NCBI RefSeq assembly: GCF_004134775.1
Contig: NZ_SDOZ01000002.1
Location: 904,005 to 968,004, forward strand
From: Candidatus Borkfalkia ceftriaxoniphila
Lineage (GTDB): Bacteria > Bacillota > Clostridia > Christensenellales > Borkfalkiaceae
Reading direction: 5' to 3'
Length of the DNA: 64,000 nucleotides
How positions within the stretch are numbered: position 1 is the first letter of the stretch; each line of letters begins with the position of its first letter. The notes beneath the pieces were generated by a model. That model saw nothing but the letters and a program-made list of their open reading frames with translations, made no database searches and was not told the DNA's origin. The position numbers and the translations under genes were made by a program. Positions 24,041 through 32,271 of the stretch are shown here, in pieces.

Positions 24041-25290
24041 CACCTTATACCTCCTATTTTATTTTTTTCGGAAGTGCCTTTATTCCATATCCCCGTCGAA
24101 GGGTCATACAGACATCTTGGATTCTTTGCAAACAGGTTTCCGCTTTCGGCACTGGCGAGGGGACGGCAGTCCGAACAGGCGAAACGAAATTCACACCCGC
24201 AACATTTTTCGATCAATCCGAAATGTAATTTACGATAGCGTAACGCCGTTTCTCCGCACACGATCTCATGTAAATTCTGTTTACGCACATTGCCCAACGA
24301 AAGATTCCGCTCAAACACGCAGGGGTAAACGCTCCCGTCCGAGGAGACAGCAAGTTTTCCCGCCCAGCATGTATTTTCCCCCATGGCGCGAGCAAACCAT
24401 TCTTTTTCAGCCCTGAAAACAGGTTCTGTGCGACAGGCGTATTTGACTTCTTCTTTTCTAGACACGAGGTGCCTGTTCTGTATCCCGCCCGCGACTTTAC
24501 GTATGACGTCAAATTTATAATCGTCGATTTTCAGATCATTCAAAAAAGCGATTATGTTTTCGCGTTCGTTTATATTTTCTTTCATCAGCACGACGGCGAT
24601 GCTCACTTTTATTCCGGACTCCCGTAAACGGCGGACGGTGTCGACCGTTTTTTGGAAACTTCCGCGCACACCCGTGATCGTCTCGTGTATCTGCGCCCTA
24701 TCTCCGTACAACGAAACACGCACATGAATTTTGTTTTCACGGCATAGGTTTGTCAACTCGTCGCTAAAAAACGTTGCGTTCGTAAAAATTTCGATTTGTC
24801 CGAACGACAACTCGCAGGCGTACCTCACAAGGTTTTCCAGATCTTTATTACAGCAGGGTTCCCCGCCGATAAACTGCACACGAAAACAGCCTTCGTTTTT
24901 CAGTTCGCGCAGTACGCGACGCCAGTCTTCCCGCGTCAATTCCCCTTCGGCTTCATGCCGAGTGCCCTCGTAACAGTGAACGCAACGCAAATTACACTTT
25001 TGCGTAACTTCGATCCAGGCAAAAGTCAGAGGGGCCTGCGTGACTGAAGGAAGGTAACGATGCGTGCTTTCGCCATGATACAGCCCTAAAGCACGTATCT
25101 CCTCGATAAACTTCCGTTCGTTCCCGCCGCTCGCCCTTTCACCATGCAAAATACAGCGTTCTGCAATTGATTTTCCCTCTTCGTCCAGCCAATACACATC
25201 GCCGCTGCGGAAATCGTAAACGGCTGCGCGTTTTTCACCTTCGACAAATACAACGTCCTGTTTCCATTCCCATACCTCGTATTCCCGCAT
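24040..25290 (-). CDS. Radical SAM/SPASM peptide maturase
   Basis: The enzyme has 416 residues. Residues 1-85 resemble a PqqD-like peptide-recognition domain. The radical SAM cluster CNLRCVHC follows (Cys99, Cys103, Cys106), with GGEPCCNKD and SLYG elements of the TIM barrel. Near residues 310-395 a SPASM region rich in Cys (CWAGK..DGSVYPC, then CCGCEFRFACSDC) binds additional clusters. This design matches maturases that introduce thioether bonds into Cys-rich peptides, and the peptide gene overlaps its stop. CGGAGG precedes ATG. A repressor gene lies divergently upstream. Confidence 0.92.
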   Translation of the reverse strand: MREYEVWEWKQDVVFVEGEKRAAVYDFRSGDVYWLDEEGKSIAERCILHGERASGGNERKFIEEIRALGLYHGESTHRYLPSVTQAPLTFAWIEVTQKCNLRCVHCYEGTRHEAEGELTREDWRRVLRELKNEGCFRVQFIGGEPCCNKDLENLVRYACELSFGQIEIFTNATFFSDELTNLCRENKIHVRVSLYGDRAQIHETITGVRGSFQKTVDTVRRLRESGIKVSIAVVLMKENINERENIIAFLNDLKIDDYKFDVIRKVAGGIQNRHLVSRKEEVKYACRTEPVFRAEKEWFARAMGENTCWAGKLAVSSDGSVYPCVFERNLSLGNVRKQNLHEIVCGETALRYRKLHFGLIEKCCGCEFRFACSDCRPLASAESGNLFAKNPRCLYDPSTGIWNKGTSEKNKIGGIR

Positions 25291-25321
25291 AATCCTCCGT
25301 TTGTAACGTATGTTTTTTATT

Positions 25322-25363
25322 ATTTTACATCATAATATGATGTATGTCAATCATTTTACATCA
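25322..25363. promoter_or_regulatory. RiPP promoter with operators in its spacer
   Basis: For the leftward radical SAM gene, TTGACA (25350-25345), 17 bases and TAAAAT (25327-25322) form a strong promoter. The spacer holds the perfect palindrome ACATCATA-A-TATGATGT (25327-25343). A second copy of ATTTTACATCA lies 31 bp away (25353-25363), towards the HTH gene. A repressor bound here would block both directions. Confidence 0.8.
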
Positions 25364-25383
25364 CAAAATGATATTTTCTTAAT

Positions 25384-25596
25384 ATGGAAACAGCAAAATT
25401 GGTCGGGTCACGCTTGCGCGATGCCCGCAAGGCAAAAGGACTGACGCAAAAAGAAGTTGCCGCTCATTTCAGAATGACGCAACAGCAATACAGTCGCTTT
25501 GAAAACGGAGTCTTTGAACTGAATTACGGACAAATTATCGAATTATGTTTATTTTATAACATTACACCAAACGAGTTGTTCGGATTTGACGAATAA
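25384..25596 (+). CDS. XRE-family repressor of the RiPP cassette
   Basis: This 70-residue single-domain Cro/CI-type HTH protein (GSRLRDARKAKGLTQKEVAAHF ... QYSRFENG) is divergent from the radical SAM gene, and the shared region carries two matching operators. No Shine-Dalgarno sequence is visible, so the message may be leaderless. I infer negative autoregulation and control of peptide production. Confidence 0.85.
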   Translation: METAKLVGSRLRDARKAKGLTQKEVAAHFRMTQQQYSRFENGVFELNYGQIIELCLFYNITPNELFGFDE

Positions 25597-25635
25597 GCGC
25601 TCTCCGCCGATCGGCGGAGAGCGCTTATTTTTCTT
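25594..25635. terminator. Bidirectional terminator, HTH gene and ABC exporter
   Basis: A 17-bp perfect inverted repeat centred at 25610/25611 (CTCTCCGCCGA/TCGGCGGAGAG core) has T-rich flanks; it includes the stop codon of the HTH gene. Confidence 0.9.
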
Positions 25636-26400
25636 TTATTTACCACCAGCATCTAAGTAAGCGGTATAATCTGCAATGACTTGCTTCGCGGTGCCGTCCT
25701 GTTCGATCTTGCCGTCTTTCAGCCAAACGGCACGCTCGCAGAGATCGACCACGCTGCGCGTGTGCGAAACGATGATAAACGTCGTGCCCTGTTCTTTTTT
25801 CTCCATCAGCCGCGCATAACATTTTTTCTGGAACGCCGCGTCGCCCACGCCGAGGATCTCGTCGACGAGCAGAATGTCGGAATCCATATTAATGGCGATG
25901 GAAAAACCCAACCTCGACAGCATACCCGAAGAATAATTCTTGACGGGCGAATTGATAAACTCTCCGAGTTCGGCAAATTTTAAAATGTCGTCCATCTTAT
26001 TTTCGATCTGCCTTTTGGTATAGCCCATGATGGCGGCGTTGAGGTAGATATTCTCCATGCCGTTGGCGTTTCCGTCGAACCCCGCGCCCAACTGTAACAG
26101 CGGTGTGATTTTGCCGAACACGTCTATTTTGCCGCGCGTCGGCTGCAACGTGCCCGCGATAATTTTCAAAAGCGTGCTTTTGCCCGCGCCGTTCCGTCCG
26201 ATAAAAGCCACCGATTCGCCGTAACGGATCTGAAAGGTAAGATCCGTCAGACAATGAAATTTTTGTTTTTTCAGTTTGCCGCGGAACAGTTTTACGACGA
26301 CTTCTTTCAAATCGTCCGTTCGTTCGGTAAATGCGTTGAAATCCATGCTGACGCCGCGCGCGTCCACGAGGAGTTGGTTGGAATCGTTTTTTTCTGCCAT
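25636..26400 (-). CDS. Polysaccharide ABC exporter, ATPase subunit
   Basis: This 254-residue ATPase is of the Wzt/TagH type, with Walker A GRNGAGKST, signature SSGMLSRLGF, Walker B ILLVDE and the switch His in VSHTR. The extended start before the Walker A region is typical of O-antigen and teichoic-acid exporters. It follows the permease gene by one base and ends the five-gene polysaccharide cluster. The substrate is a lipid-linked glycan made by the upstream enzymes; its structure is unknown. Confidence 0.92.
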   Translation of the reverse strand: MAEKNDSNQLLVDARGVSMDFNAFTERTDDLKEVVVKLFRGKLKKQKFHCLTDLTFQIRYGESVAFIGRNGAGKSTLLKIIAGTLQPTRGKIDVFGKITPLLQLGAGFDGNANGMENIYLNAAIMGYTKRQIENKMDDILKFAELGEFINSPVKNYSSGMLSRLGFSIAINMDSDILLVDEILGVGDAAFQKKCYARLMEKKEQGTTFIIVSHTRSVVDLCERAVWLKDGKIEQDGTAKQVIADYTAYLDAGGK

Positions 26401-26401
26401 G

Positions 26402-27205
26402 TTACAACCTCGCCGCAATGGAATTTTTCGTCAGCCGCATAAAAAGCAGTCCCAACAAAAAGAAAACGATCCCGAACCCGTAACAGATCAGGTGTTCGGC
26501 CAGAGAGGGCATCCCTCCCATCAACAGCGTTCGGAAATATTCCACATAATGATACATTGGATTGAACGCCATGACCTTGGTGACCATAGGACTGTTCAGT
26601 TTATCTACGGTATAAAATAACGGCGTCAGGTACGTCCACAACGTCAGCAATACCGAATAAATATGCTGAATATCGCGGAAAAACACAAATAACGTGCTTA
26701 AAAATAAAGATATCCCCAGAGAAAACAGGAGAAGCGAAGGAAGCAAAACGATCGTCATCAGCATTTCCCAATGGAAAGCGACGTCCGCCCCCATCAGTAT
26801 GCGGATGACCATGACCAGCACAAGCGCGATAAAGGAAAATCCGAACGTAACCAGCGAAGACAGGACGTTGGAAATGGGAAAGATGCTGACGGAGATCTTG
26901 TTTTTTTGCAACAGGTTGCGCTGGTTGACCAGGCACGGAAGCGAACCCGACGTGGAAGCGCGCATCACGTTGAAAATAATATTTCCGCTTAAAACATAGA
27001 CCGAATAATCCAACTCGATCCCGTCGCGCCCGAAGATCTGCGAAAAGACGAACGCCATCACGAGCATATTCAAAAGCGGGTTCAAAACCGTCCACAAAAC
27101 GCCGATAAACGAGCCGTAATATTGATTTCTGATATTCCGTTTGACGAGCAGGCGCAAAAGATAGGTACGCTGTGCCGCCTGATTCAAAATGCCGATTTGC
27201 TTCAT
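26402..27205 (-). CDS. Polysaccharide ABC exporter, permease subunit
   Basis: This 267-residue ABC-2 type membrane protein has about six helices, an N-terminal cytoplasmic amphipathic segment (YLLRLLVKRNIRNQYYGSFIGV) and FFRDIQHIYSVLL, both typical of Wzm/TagG permeases. With the ATPase behind it, it would move a finished lipid-linked polysaccharide across the membrane. Confidence 0.92.
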   Translation of the reverse strand: MKQIGILNQAAQRTYLLRLLVKRNIRNQYYGSFIGVLWTVLNPLLNMLVMAFVFSQIFGRDGIELDYSVYVLSGNIIFNVMRASTSGSLPCLVNQRNLLQKNKISVSIFPISNVLSSLVTFGFSFIALVLVMVIRILMGADVAFHWEMLMTIVLLPSLLLFSLGISLFLSTLFVFFRDIQHIYSVLLTLWTYLTPLFYTVDKLNSPMVTKVMAFNPMYHYVEYFRTLLMGGMPSLAEHLICYGFGIVFFLLGLLFMRLTKNSIAARL

Positions 27206-27214
27206 GTCTTCTCT

Positions 27215-28009
27215 CTATAACTTTTCTTCTCTGTTTTTATGCAATCTGCGATACAGCCCCGCGGGCAAAAATGCCAGAATCAGCGGCTTGAACGCATAAA
27301 ATCTGCCCTTGACGGAACGGTTGAGCCGACTCCCGTACATACGCACGTAAAATTCGTTGCGGCGGGTGCGGAAGGTGTGCTTTTTGGCGAGGTTTCGCGG
27401 TTCGTAATACGAAATGAGATCGTCCTGTAAATTATATCCGTACAGGCGCGCCGCATACAGGCGGAATACGAGATCGTAATCTTCGCTGCGCACCGTTTTG
27501 GAAACGTCGCGGTATCCGCCGACTTTTAAGAGCGCCTCGCGGCGGAACAAAAGCGTGGGATGGATAAAGGGGTTCCCGCGTATGATATCCGAAAGTTGCG
27601 GCTGTGCGGGAAAAGACCTTCTCGCGTAGACGCCCTTCTCGTCGAACAGGCGGGCGCCGCCTCCCGTAAAGGCGTAATCGGGATGTCCGTTTAAAAAAGC
27701 CAACTGCTTTTCGAAGCGCCCGACGCGGCAGATATCGTCCGCATCCATGCGCGCCACGAACTCGCCCGCGCTCTTTTCCAGCGCGAAATTCAGACAATAC
27801 GTGAGCCCGCAATTTTCTTCGAGCGAAAACACTTTCAGCGACGGAAACTCTTCCGACAGGCGAAACAACTTGTCCGCGGTGCCGTCCTTAGAGCCGTCGT
27901 TTACGGCGATGACTTCCATGTCCCCCGTATAAGTATATAGGGAGCGGACAGCGCGTTCCACGCTGTTTTCGGCGTTATATACGCCCATAATGACGGATAT
28001 CACTCGCAT
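27215..28009 (-). CDS. Glycosyltransferase family 2
   Basis: This 264-residue GT-A enzyme has the ISVIMGVYNAENSVERAVRSL start, NDGSKDGT, and DADDICRVGRFEKQ with the metal-binding Asp pair. It transfers one sugar from a nucleotide donor to the growing lipid-linked glycan. ATG at 28009 overlaps the end of the preceding glycosyltransferase by ten bases. No membrane helix is apparent. Confidence 0.92.
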   Translation of the reverse strand: MRVISVIMGVYNAENSVERAVRSLYTYTGDMEVIAVNDGSKDGTADKLFRLSEEFPSLKVFSLEENCGLTYCLNFALEKSAGEFVARMDADDICRVGRFEKQLAFLNGHPDYAFTGGGARLFDEKGVYARRSFPAQPQLSDIIRGNPFIHPTLLFRREALLKVGGYRDVSKTVRSEDYDLVFRLYAARLYGYNLQDDLISYYEPRNLAKKHTFRTRRNEFYVRMYGSRLNRSVKGRFYAFKPLILAFLPAGLYRRLHKNREEKL

Positions 28010-29088
28010 TCCCCGCAAAAATCAAAATACGTTTGGGCGAGCCGCTCGGCGGCCGTACGAATATCGTACCCCTCGGCGCGCAAAATGTCAACCGCTTTTA
28101 CGCACTTATCGGGAATTTTTTGCATCGCCTCCGCCCATTTTTTTGTCGAGAGCGAAAGAAAAGCGTTTTGCGGCGCGAACGAGCACTCGCGCGTGATGAG
28201 ATCGGAAAACAGGCAGGGAACGCCCGCCGCCTGTGCCTCGATCGCCACGACGGGCAGGCCTTCGTAGCGCGAAGGGAGCAAAAAAGCGTCCATCGCCGCA
28301 TAGAAGAGCGCGGGCGTCTTGGTGGGCGGGAAAAAGCGGACGCGGCCGCCGCATTTCTCCTCGGCGTAACGTACCAGATTTTCCCGCTCGTCGCCGTCGC
28401 CGACGAGAACGAGCGTCAGAGAAGGATCCTCTTTCGCCGCCAGCGAAAAGGCGTCCAGCAAAAAATATAAATTTTTTTGGTAGGCGAACCGCCCCATGAA
28501 CCCGAGCACCGTACCCGAAAGCCCCAATGCGGCTTTCGCCTCGCTTTTTTCGGGAACGTCGGAAAAGGCGTCCAACTCGACCGCGTTTTTCATAATGAAC
28601 GCTTTCCGCCAATCTTTGCCGAACAAGTATTTCGCCGCGTCCCCGCCGCACGCCATCAGGTGCGTGGCGTCTTTGGCGGCAAAGCGCTTCAACACGTCTT
28701 TGACGAATTTATGGTCGGCATAGCGGTTGGCGGCGCTGTGCGAGTGGCAGATGCGCACGGGCACCCCCGCTTTTTTCGCGGCGTGTAAAACGAACGCGGA
28801 CAGCGTGGTCATGTGCGAGTGCACGGCGTCGTAATTCTGTTCCCTGAAAAACCGCGTCAGCGCGGGCACAGATTTATAAAAGCGGACAAGGCTCGGAACG
28901 GTAAAAATGCGCGCATCGGGATCGAGCGCGCGTATTTTTTCGTCGAAAGGACTCTCGCCGTAGGTATAAAAATCGAATACGACGCGGCTCCTGTCGATGT
29001 GCTTGTAATAATTAAAAACGCAGGACGAGACCCCGCCGAGTGCGGCGTTGCCTACGACCTGCGCGATCTTCAATTTCCCGTCAGTCAT
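28000..29088 (-). CDS. Glycosyltransferase family 4 (GT-B)
   Basis: This 362-residue GT-B enzyme has GNAALGGVSSCVFNY at the acceptor side, HSHMTTLSAFVLHA, and the donor-side FLLPSRYEGLPVVAIEAQAAG with the EX7E-like motif. It resembles the EpsF-type enzymes of exopolysaccharide clusters. It is co-directional with the sugar-phosphate transferase upstream, which would supply the first lipid-linked sugar. Confidence 0.92.
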   Translation of the reverse strand: MTDGKLKIAQVVGNAALGGVSSCVFNYYKHIDRSRVVFDFYTYGESPFDEKIRALDPDARIFTVPSLVRFYKSVPALTRFFREQNYDAVHSHMTTLSAFVLHAAKKAGVPVRICHSHSAANRYADHKFVKDVLKRFAAKDATHLMACGGDAAKYLFGKDWRKAFIMKNAVELDAFSDVPEKSEAKAALGLSGTVLGFMGRFAYQKNLYFLLDAFSLAAKEDPSLTLVLVGDGDERENLVRYAEEKCGGRVRFFPPTKTPALFYAAMDAFLLPSRYEGLPVVAIEAQAAGVPCLFSDLITRECSFAPQNAFLSLSTKKWAEAMQKIPDKCVKAVDILRAEGYDIRTAAERLAQTYFDFCGECE

Positions 29089-29106
29089 AGAAGTTTTTCC
29101 TGTTTT

Positions 29107-29793
29107 TCAGGCCGCGAAATTTGGGGAGAATACCCTGCGGACGTAATGTTTGCTCGCCCAAAGCGCTTTCGCCTGATTTCTTACCTTGCAATATTCGTTC
29201 AAAGGAACGTGATTGATAAACTTTTCTTCGCCGAACAGGACGACGAACACCGTTTTGCAGAAGATCTTGATATCCAGCCATAAAGACGCGTGCATGACGT
29301 AATAGACGTCGTAATAATTGCGTTCCTCGGTGGAAAGATATCCGTTGCCGTTCACTTGTCCCAGCCCCGTAAGGCCGGGCTTGACGTAGAATTTCACCTT
29401 TTCCCAATCGCGGTAATCCTTCTCATAGGAAGGGAGCAGCGGGCGGGGCGCGATGAAACACATATCGCCTTTGAGCACGTTGTAGATCTGCGGCAATTCG
29501 TCGATCTTGAACTTGCGGATGATCCGCCCCACTCTGGTCACGTGCATGCTGTTGCCCGAAACCACGGGGTTGTCCTTATCGAACGCGACGTTTGTCGAAG
29601 TCATCGTTCGGAATTTATATACTTTGAACCTTTTCATACCCTTGCCGGTGCGCTCCTGCGAAAAGAAGACTTTGCCGCCGTCTTCCAGTTTGATCGCGAT
29701 CGCAGTAACGGCGATCACGGGAGCGGTCAAGACGGCGAGCACCGCCGCAATCACGTACGAAAAAGCATATTTTACGTACAAATACATTTTCAT
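29107..29793 (-). CDS. Initiating sugar-phosphate transferase (PglC/WcaJ-type)
   Basis: This 228-residue monotopic phosphoglycosyl transferase has one N-terminal hydrophobic segment, then KLEDGGKVFFSQERTG, FKVYKFRTMT, KIDELPQIYNVLKGDM, PRP and VKPGLTGLGQVNG. It moves a sugar phosphate to undecaprenyl phosphate, the first step of glycan assembly. It is the small form without the extra helices of WbaP. It heads the cluster transcribed leftward to the ABC exporter. Confidence 0.93.
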   Translation of the reverse strand: MKMYLYVKYAFSYVIAAVLAVLTAPVIAVTAIAIKLEDGGKVFFSQERTGKGMKRFKVYKFRTMTSTNVAFDKDNPVVSGNSMHVTRVGRIIRKFKIDELPQIYNVLKGDMCFIAPRPLLPSYEKDYRDWEKVKFYVKPGLTGLGQVNGNGYLSTEERNYYDVYYVMHASLWLDIKIFCKTVFVVLFGEEKFINHVPLNEYCKVRNQAKALWASKHYVRRVFSPNFAA

Positions 29794-29906
29794 ACCAAGA
29801 TTATATCATTTAAAATGCGCAAAGTAAATTAAAATTTACAATATTATTACATTTTAAAAGAATTTTTACCGTTTTATCATATTCTGCACGGTTTTTACAT
29901 ATCAAA

Positions 29907-31589
29907 TCATAGAATTTTTGGCGGAAAAAAGCGAATTTTGAAGGTCGTGCCCTCTCCGAGGCGGCTTTCCACGGACAATTTCCAGCCCGCGCGCGTACAC
30001 AGTTTGCGCACGATGGCGAGCCCCAGCCCGAATCCGCCGCCCGTGCCGTTGTGCGATTTATCCACCGTGTAAAAGCGCGAAAAGATATGCGGCAGATTTT
30101 CCTCGGAAATGCCGACGCCCGTATCCGATACGCAAAGTTCGGGAATTTTGCCCCCCGTGAGCGTGATTTTCAGATCGCCGCCATCCTTGTTGTAACGGAT
30201 GCCGTTGCTGATCAGGTTGTTCAGAATTTCGATCATGCGCTCGCGGCGGGAAAGGATGATCACCCCCTCCTCCGCTTCGAGCGTGAACGAAATATTCCGC
30301 TCCGCGATGCGCGGCCCGAACGGCGCCGCCGTCTCTTTGACGAGCGCCGTGAGATCGACGTCGTAGGGAGGCAGTTCGTCGTTATCGATGGCGCTGAAAT
30401 TGATGATGCTGCGAATAAGATTGGACAGCCGTTCGCTCTGCCGCAGAATGGTCGCAGCCGCCTCGGACACGCGCTCGTTATCGAGATTGCCCGAACCGAT
30501 CAGTTCCGCGAAACCCTTGATGCTGGTGAGCGGCGTGTTCATTTCGTGCGTGACGTTGGCGATAAATTCGTTCTTGCTGCGCGCCGCCGACACCGCCTCG
30601 GTGACGTCGGTCATCAGAAGCACGCGCGTTTCCTCCACTTTTGTAAAGCGCAGCATATATTCCCGCTCGCCGAATTTATGCGAGACCGACGCGGTTTCGT
30701 TTCCCGCGAGCGCGGCGCTCACTTCGGCGTCTTCGACGAACAGCCGCACGGGTTCGTTCTCCTCGTATTCCAGAAGTTTCGCCGCGGTGCGGTTGATGAG
30801 GATCACGTCTTTCGGATCGCGGAAAATGACCATGCCGTTTTCCATGCTGTCGAGTATGAGTATTTCCAACTCGCTGTCCGCGTTGAGTTTTTTGACTTTG
30901 TCCTTGATCTCGTCGCTCATACCGTTCATCAGTTTGACGATGGGCTGCAATTCGCGGTATTTCGTGGACACGTGGCGGCCGCCCGAAAGCGACATTTCCC
31001 GCGTGAGTTTTTCCACGGGTTTTAAGATATAGGAGGTGGAAAGCCAGGTGAAGAACAGGCTGAACAGCACCACCAGAATGAGAAACCATAAAAGCGTGGG
31101 CAGCGAATCGACGAAGATGGACCACAGCGAATCGGTGGGCATGGAAATGCGCACGAGCGCCCCGTCGTCGTAAACGGTGCCGTCGCCCGAGACGAGCCGC
31201 GCGTTCACCCTGACGCAGTAGTATATCATGTCGGCATTGACGGACGCGCTGCTGCGCACGGCAAAACCCGCGCCCGATCCGAGCGCGGCGCTCACTTCCT
31301 GCCGCCCCAGATGATTTGGATAATCCGAAGCGGCGCCGTCGCTGTCCGCCACCACCGTTCCGTCGAATAAAATATACGTCACGCGCGCGCCGAACAATTT
31401 TTCGGAAAGCGCCGCAGCGCCCGCCTCGTCGAAGGGCTCGTCCTCTTCGAATTCTTCCATGTATCGCGTAAGTTGGTTTTTCGCGAAATCCAGCGACGAA
31501 TTGTAATATACGTTTGCCGACAGCAAAGAAAAGAAAACCACGCCCGATACCGTAACGATGAGCGTGATCAACAGAATGCGTTTGAGCAT
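29907..31589 (-). CDS. phoR: Sensor histidine kinase, PhoR-like
   Basis: This 560-residue membrane kinase has two helices (about residues 5-27 and 165-190) around an extracellular sensor, a HAMP-like linker, a PAS-like region, an H-box (FIANVTHEMNTPLTSIKGF), N-box (NNLISNGIRYN) and G-boxes (DTGVGI, GGFGLGLAIV). Its partner response regulator lies 12 bases upstream. The phosphate genes around it make PhoR the likeliest identity. Confidence 0.88.
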   Translation of the reverse strand: MLKRILLITLIVTVSGVVFFSLLSANVYYNSSLDFAKNQLTRYMEEFEEDEPFDEAGAAALSEKLFGARVTYILFDGTVVADSDGAASDYPNHLGRQEVSAALGSGAGFAVRSSASVNADMIYYCVRVNARLVSGDGTVYDDGALVRISMPTDSLWSIFVDSLPTLLWFLILVVLFSLFFTWLSTSYILKPVEKLTREMSLSGGRHVSTKYRELQPIVKLMNGMSDEIKDKVKKLNADSELEILILDSMENGMVIFRDPKDVILINRTAAKLLEYEENEPVRLFVEDAEVSAALAGNETASVSHKFGEREYMLRFTKVEETRVLLMTDVTEAVSAARSKNEFIANVTHEMNTPLTSIKGFAELIGSGNLDNERVSEAAATILRQSERLSNLIRSIINFSAIDNDELPPYDVDLTALVKETAAPFGPRIAERNISFTLEAEEGVIILSRRERMIEILNNLISNGIRYNKDGGDLKITLTGGKIPELCVSDTGVGISEENLPHIFSRFYTVDKSHNGTGGGFGLGLAIVRKLCTRAGWKLSVESRLGEGTTFKIRFFPPKIL

Positions 31590-31601
31590 AGTTTTTCCCC
31601 G

Positions 31602-32258
31602 TTATTCCCTGTAAACGAATTTATACCCCACGCCGAACACCGTTTCGATGTAGTCGATGCCGAGTTTCCGAAGGCGCGCCACGTGATTATCCACCGTGCG
31701 CGTTTCGCCTTCGTCGTACCCCCAGACCGCGTTGAGGATATTTTCGCGCGAAAGCGCCTTGCCCTCCTTCTGCATGAGATATTTCAAAAGGTTGAATTCC
31801 TTGTTGTTGAGTTCGAGTTTTACGCCGCGCAGCGTCGCGGTCATGGTCTCTTCGTCGAGCGCCAGATCCCCGCGCACGATGCCCGCGCTCTCGCCGTGGC
31901 GCCGAAGGGCGGCGTTGACGCGCGCAGTCAGTTCCAAAATACCGAAAGGCTTGGCGATGTAATCGTCCGCGCCCAGATTCAGCCCGCGCACTTTGTCCGT
32001 TTCCTGCCCCAGCGCGGAGAGCATGATACAACTCACCTGCGGATATTTCTGTTTGATCTTCGCCAATACTTCCAATCCGTTGCCGTCGGGCAGCATGATA
32101 TCCAGAAGCGCGAGCGACGGCGCGCTCTTTTCCAGCGCTGCCCAGAATTCGTATACGGTATTGTACGCCGAAAGTTCGATGCCCGACATTTCAAGCGCGC
32201 ACTGCACGAGTTCGCAGATACTCGTATCGTCTTCCAACAAATATACTTTCTTATTCAT
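31602..32258 (-). CDS. phoB: Response regulator, PhoB/OmpR family
   Basis: This 218-residue regulator has a receiver domain (acidic LLEDD, phosphorylated Asp in LALLDIMLPDG, KPFG) and a C-terminal winged helix (RENILNAVWGYDEGETRTVDNHVARLR). It precedes the kinase and follows a Na/Pi transporter. TATAAT ends about eight bases before ATG at 32258 with TTGATG 17 bases further up, so the message may be leaderless. Confidence 0.9.
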   Translation of the reverse strand: MNKKVYLLEDDTSICELVQCALEMSGIELSAYNTVYEFWAALEKSAPSLALLDIMLPDGNGLEVLAKIKQKYPQVSCIMLSALGQETDKVRGLNLGADDYIAKPFGILELTARVNAALRRHGESAGIVRGDLALDEETMTATLRGVKLELNNKEFNLLKYLMQKEGKALSRENILNAVWGYDEGETRTVDNHVARLRKLGIDYIETVFGVGYKFVYRE

Positions 32259-32271
32259 GGTTCCCATTATA

